Source of the DNA: [Clostridium] celerecrescens 18A
Lineage (GTDB): Bacteria; Bacillota; Clostridia; Lachnospirales; Lachnospiraceae
DNA length: 64,000 nt
Direction: 5' to 3'
Assembly: GCF_002797975.1 (NCBI RefSeq)
Contig: NZ_PGET01000001.1
Location: forward strand, 3,541,501-3,605,500
This document shows, piece by piece, positions 62,223 to 64,000 of this stretch. Below the pieces are notes generated by a model. That model had not been told where the DNA came from, did no database searches, and was given only the letters and a program-made list of their open reading frames with translations. Position 1 is the stretch's first letter. Each line of letters starts with the position of its first letter. The translations under genes and the position numbers were made by a program.

Positions 62223-62741
62223 TTAGCAGGTCTCCGGTTCCGGATATTCTTCCCCAAAGGTTTCCACTGTCATGGACTGGATCTTCTGCTCTTTCATGGG
62301 GCGGTCATTGTAATCGGTCTTCACATCAGCAATTTTGTTCACAATATCCATGCCTTCCGTGATCTTACCAAATGCAGCATAGGAGCCATCCAAATGGGGA
62401 GATGCCTTGTGCATAATGAAAAACTGGGAACCGGCAGAATTGGGGTTCATGGCTCTTGCCATGGAAAGCACTCCCTCAGAATGCTTAAATGCATTGGTTA
62501 CGCCGTTCTGGCTGAATTCTCCTTTAATGGAATAGCCTGGACCTCCCATTCCGCTTCCTTCCGGACATCCGCCCTGGATCATAAACCCATTGATAACCCT
62601 GTGGAAGATCAGTCCGTCATAAAAACCTTTTTTAATTAAACTGATAAAATTATTTACTGTGTTTGGTGCAATCTCCGGATAAAGTTCTGCTTTCATCACA
62701 TCACCGTTATCCATTGTAATCGTAATAACCGGATTTTTCAT
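62223..62741 (-). CDS. ppiB: peptidyl-prolyl cis-trans isomerase, cyclophilin type
   Basis: 172 aa from the ATG at 62741 (GAAAGGG upstream); 14 more in-frame codons exist but lack a site. Cytoplasmic cyclophilin: FHRVINGFMIQGGCPEGSGMGGPGYSI (in parts) contains the catalytic Arg and Gln; GSQFFIMHKASPHLDGSYAAFGKI completes the active site, with His in place of the Trp that binds cyclosporin in human CypA. Assists proline isomerisation in folding. Confidence 0.95.
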   Translation of the reverse strand: MKNPVITITMDNGDVMKAELYPEIAPNTVNNFISLIKKGFYDGLIFHRVINGFMIQGGCPEGSGMGGPGYSIKGEFSQNGVTNAFKHSEGVLSMARAMNPNSAGSQFFIMHKASPHLDGSYAAFGKITEGMDIVNKIADVKTDYNDRPMKEQKIQSMTVETFGEEYPEPETC

Positions 62742-62783
62742 ATTTTTTCCCTTTCTGCTTTCCTGCCCATACTCTTTGGGCAT

Positions 62784-62797
62784 AAAGGTATACCTTT
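62784..62797. promoter_or_regulatory. AAAGGTATACCTTT perfect palindrome upstream of ppiB
   Basis: Fourteen-bp perfect palindrome, 43 nt before the ppiB start. Could be an operator; no convincing promoter was found around it. Confidence 0.3.
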
Positions 62798-63163
62798 AAG
62801 ATATTTATTGCGTCAGATTCCGCATATGGCTATATTTTATCAAATACTCCTATATTTGTATAGTCCCATTTGAATTCAGTCCTATATATATCCTATCGTT
62901 CATACTTTGTTTAAATTTCATTCAAAAACCTTTTACATAAACAACATGATTTCTTCATGTTTCATGGTTATACTTAAAACATAAAATACAAATTGCTTAT
63001 AAGATTTTTTTCATAATACTCGAGCTGGTAATTTATTATCAGCTCTCCTCCCTTTTTGAAACAACTTTTTGAAAAGCGTATTGCATGACTGGTTCTAAGG
63101 ATCAGCCATGTAATACGCCTTTTTATTTGGTCATGCTATTGTCAATAATCAATGTAAAACTTG
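62798..63163. other. gene-free stretch with two hairpins
   Basis: No credible gene. GAGCTG (63022-63027) pairs with CAGCTC (63040-63045), followed on the plus strand by a T5 run after 7 nt. A longer imperfect stem spans 63072-63124 with a plus-strand CCTTTTTATTT and a minus-strand CTTTTC tail; it probably ends the hydrolase gene on the minus strand. Confidence 0.4.
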
Positions 63164-63241
63164 ATGGAGGGTGAGCAGAGTGGCAGGCACAGCTTCTTCT
63201 ACAATGCCATCAACCAGTTGTTTGACGATACCGGCCTTCTT

Positions 63242-64000
63242 CTATAGTCCCCCCAGATTCACAAGCTCCGGGGATTGTAAGTAATTCTCAAAAAGACTTG
63301 CCATTCCTACCTGTATATTGTCATAAGTCTTGAAAAAATATTCACAGGTCGCTGTATTGATGAAGGCTGTATATTTGGTGTAATCATAAGAATTCCGGCT
63401 TGTTATGACTGCTCCTTTCGGAATGGTAACGCTCTCCATGACATGAAAGCATGAAATAACCGCTTCCATCCGGCTTTGAGGTGTTGGAATAAATGATTTT
63501 AAATAAGCGGTCCTGACAAAGCGCTCCGGAGAAGTATATCCTCCCGGCAGAATCTGGGTACCTCCCGCCTGTCCAAATGGAGTCAGTCGGTCATTCCCCC
63601 AGATGGCCTCCTCGGTCTGATAGGGAGAAGCCTCCATGTAATTTCTCAGGTTCGTCTTATGCCAGTGAAAATCGGGACTGTTAGCCATAACGCCAATGGG
63701 ATTTTCCATTACTTCCATCCCTCTTTCCGTCTGCTCTATGACAACACATTCCCCGCTGCGGTCTACCGCCATCCAATGCAAAGGGGCCACAGTCTGTGTC
63801 ACCGGATCCTCTACTCCTACGATTGAGAGATTCTTCAGTAATTGCCGTAAATCATCGATATCTGCGCATCTTCCTAAAATATAATGAAGGAAATCAATGG
63901 ATGCAATTTGTTCCCTGTCCCTTAAATCCAGCATGGTATCATATTGGGCATAGCCTGCAAAATAAAGAGCCGCAGCAGCAAACCCCATCTCATTGACTCC
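63242..64000 (-). CDS. choloylglycine hydrolase family protein (bile salt hydrolase / penicillin V acylase), 5' end outside window
   Basis: The visible part is 253 codons; the frame stays open to the window edge (GVNEMGFAAAALYFAGYA, matching the family's DGMNEKGLAxAGLxF), so the true N-terminus with the catalytic Cys2 and Arg lies beyond 64000. Seen here: VMANSPDFHWHKTNLRNY (oxyanion Asn region), PFGQAGGTQILPGGYTSPERFVRTAYLK (Asn-less GG loop then the conserved Arg). These Ntn hydrolases cut amide bonds of conjugated bile salts, penicillin V or acyl-homoserine lactones. The FHWHKTNLR stretch is closer to penicillin-acylase-like members, but substrate cannot be fixed. Confidence 0.85.
   Translation of the reverse strand, partial: GVNEMGFAAAALYFAGYAQYDTMLDLRDREQIASIDFLHYILGRCADIDDLRQLLKNLSIVGVEDPVTQTVAPLHWMAVDRSGECVVIEQTERGMEVMENPIGVMANSPDFHWHKTNLRNYMEASPYQTEEAIWGNDRLTPFGQAGGTQILPGGYTSPERFVRTAYLKSFIPTPQSRMEAVISCFHVMESVTIPKGAVITSRNSYDYTKYTAFINTATCEYFFKTYDNIQVGMASLFENYLQSPELVNLGGL

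Overview
The window looks like the chromosome of a low-to-mid GC, anaerobic, spore-forming Firmicute, most likely a Lachnospiraceae member of the Lacrimispora / 'Clostridium' saccharolyticum type. This is inferred from the spoIIR sporulation gene, a glycyl-radical enzyme with its activase, the form of the rpsL/rpoBC proteins, the DUF624 and DUF1934 proteins and strong AGGAGG-type ribosome binding sites. No rRNA, tRNA, CRISPR array or insertion sequence was found. Most genes lie on the minus strand.

Layout. 1-4.7 kb: a complete MurNAc recycling operon (murR-murQ-murP-mupG). 4.7-8.6 kb: a secreted glycosidase-like DUF5722 protein and an LTA-synthase-like phosphoglycerol transferase. 8.9-18.9 kb: a ten-gene minus-strand run joining the uncharacterised glycyl-radical pair YjjI/YjjW to a BMP-type nucleoside ABC transporter, a Crp/Fnr-family regulator, uridine phosphorylase, purine nucleoside phosphorylase and cytidine deaminase. 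19.5-31.9 kb: tuf, fusA, rpsG, rpsL, rpoC and rpoB, each transcription block with its own promoter or terminator. 32-34.2 kb: a small membrane protein divergent from rpoB, then sodA-dps behind a strong promoter with an operator-like dyad. 34.3-39.3 kb: an accessory-looking segment with a cell-wall-binding surface protein, two tandem divergent tyrosine recombinases and an AAA15/OLD-like ATPase with altered catalytic motifs. 39.3-42.5 kb: DUF1934, murI, ddl and, divergently, spoIIR behind a sigma-F-like promoter. 42.4-49.9 kb: a TetR-controlled RND pump with adaptor and two TolC-like proteins. 50-51.8 kb: ispE, an FCD-type GntR regulator and a 62-aa acidic protein. 52-52.9 kb: decayed remnants of a sugar-binding protein and a second carbohydrate-related protein. 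53-59 kb: ribose operon rbsKDACB with divergent rbsR and two operators. 59-64 kb: a small alarmone synthetase, a YesL-like protein, an anchored protein of unknown function, a GNAT acetyltransferase, a cyclophilin and a choloylglycine-hydrolase-family gene cut by the window edge.

How it fits together. Three scavenging modules dominate: cell-wall amino sugars (mur), nucleosides (nup/udp/deoD/cdd) and ribose (rbs). Nucleoside phosphorolysis releases pentose-1-phosphates, so the co-transcribed YjjI/YjjW pair probably acts on a nucleoside-derived molecule; this is the most interesting candidate for an undescribed function here. Second are the recombinase pair beside a surface-protein promoter, and a tripartite-type efflux operon in an organism expected to lack an outer membrane.
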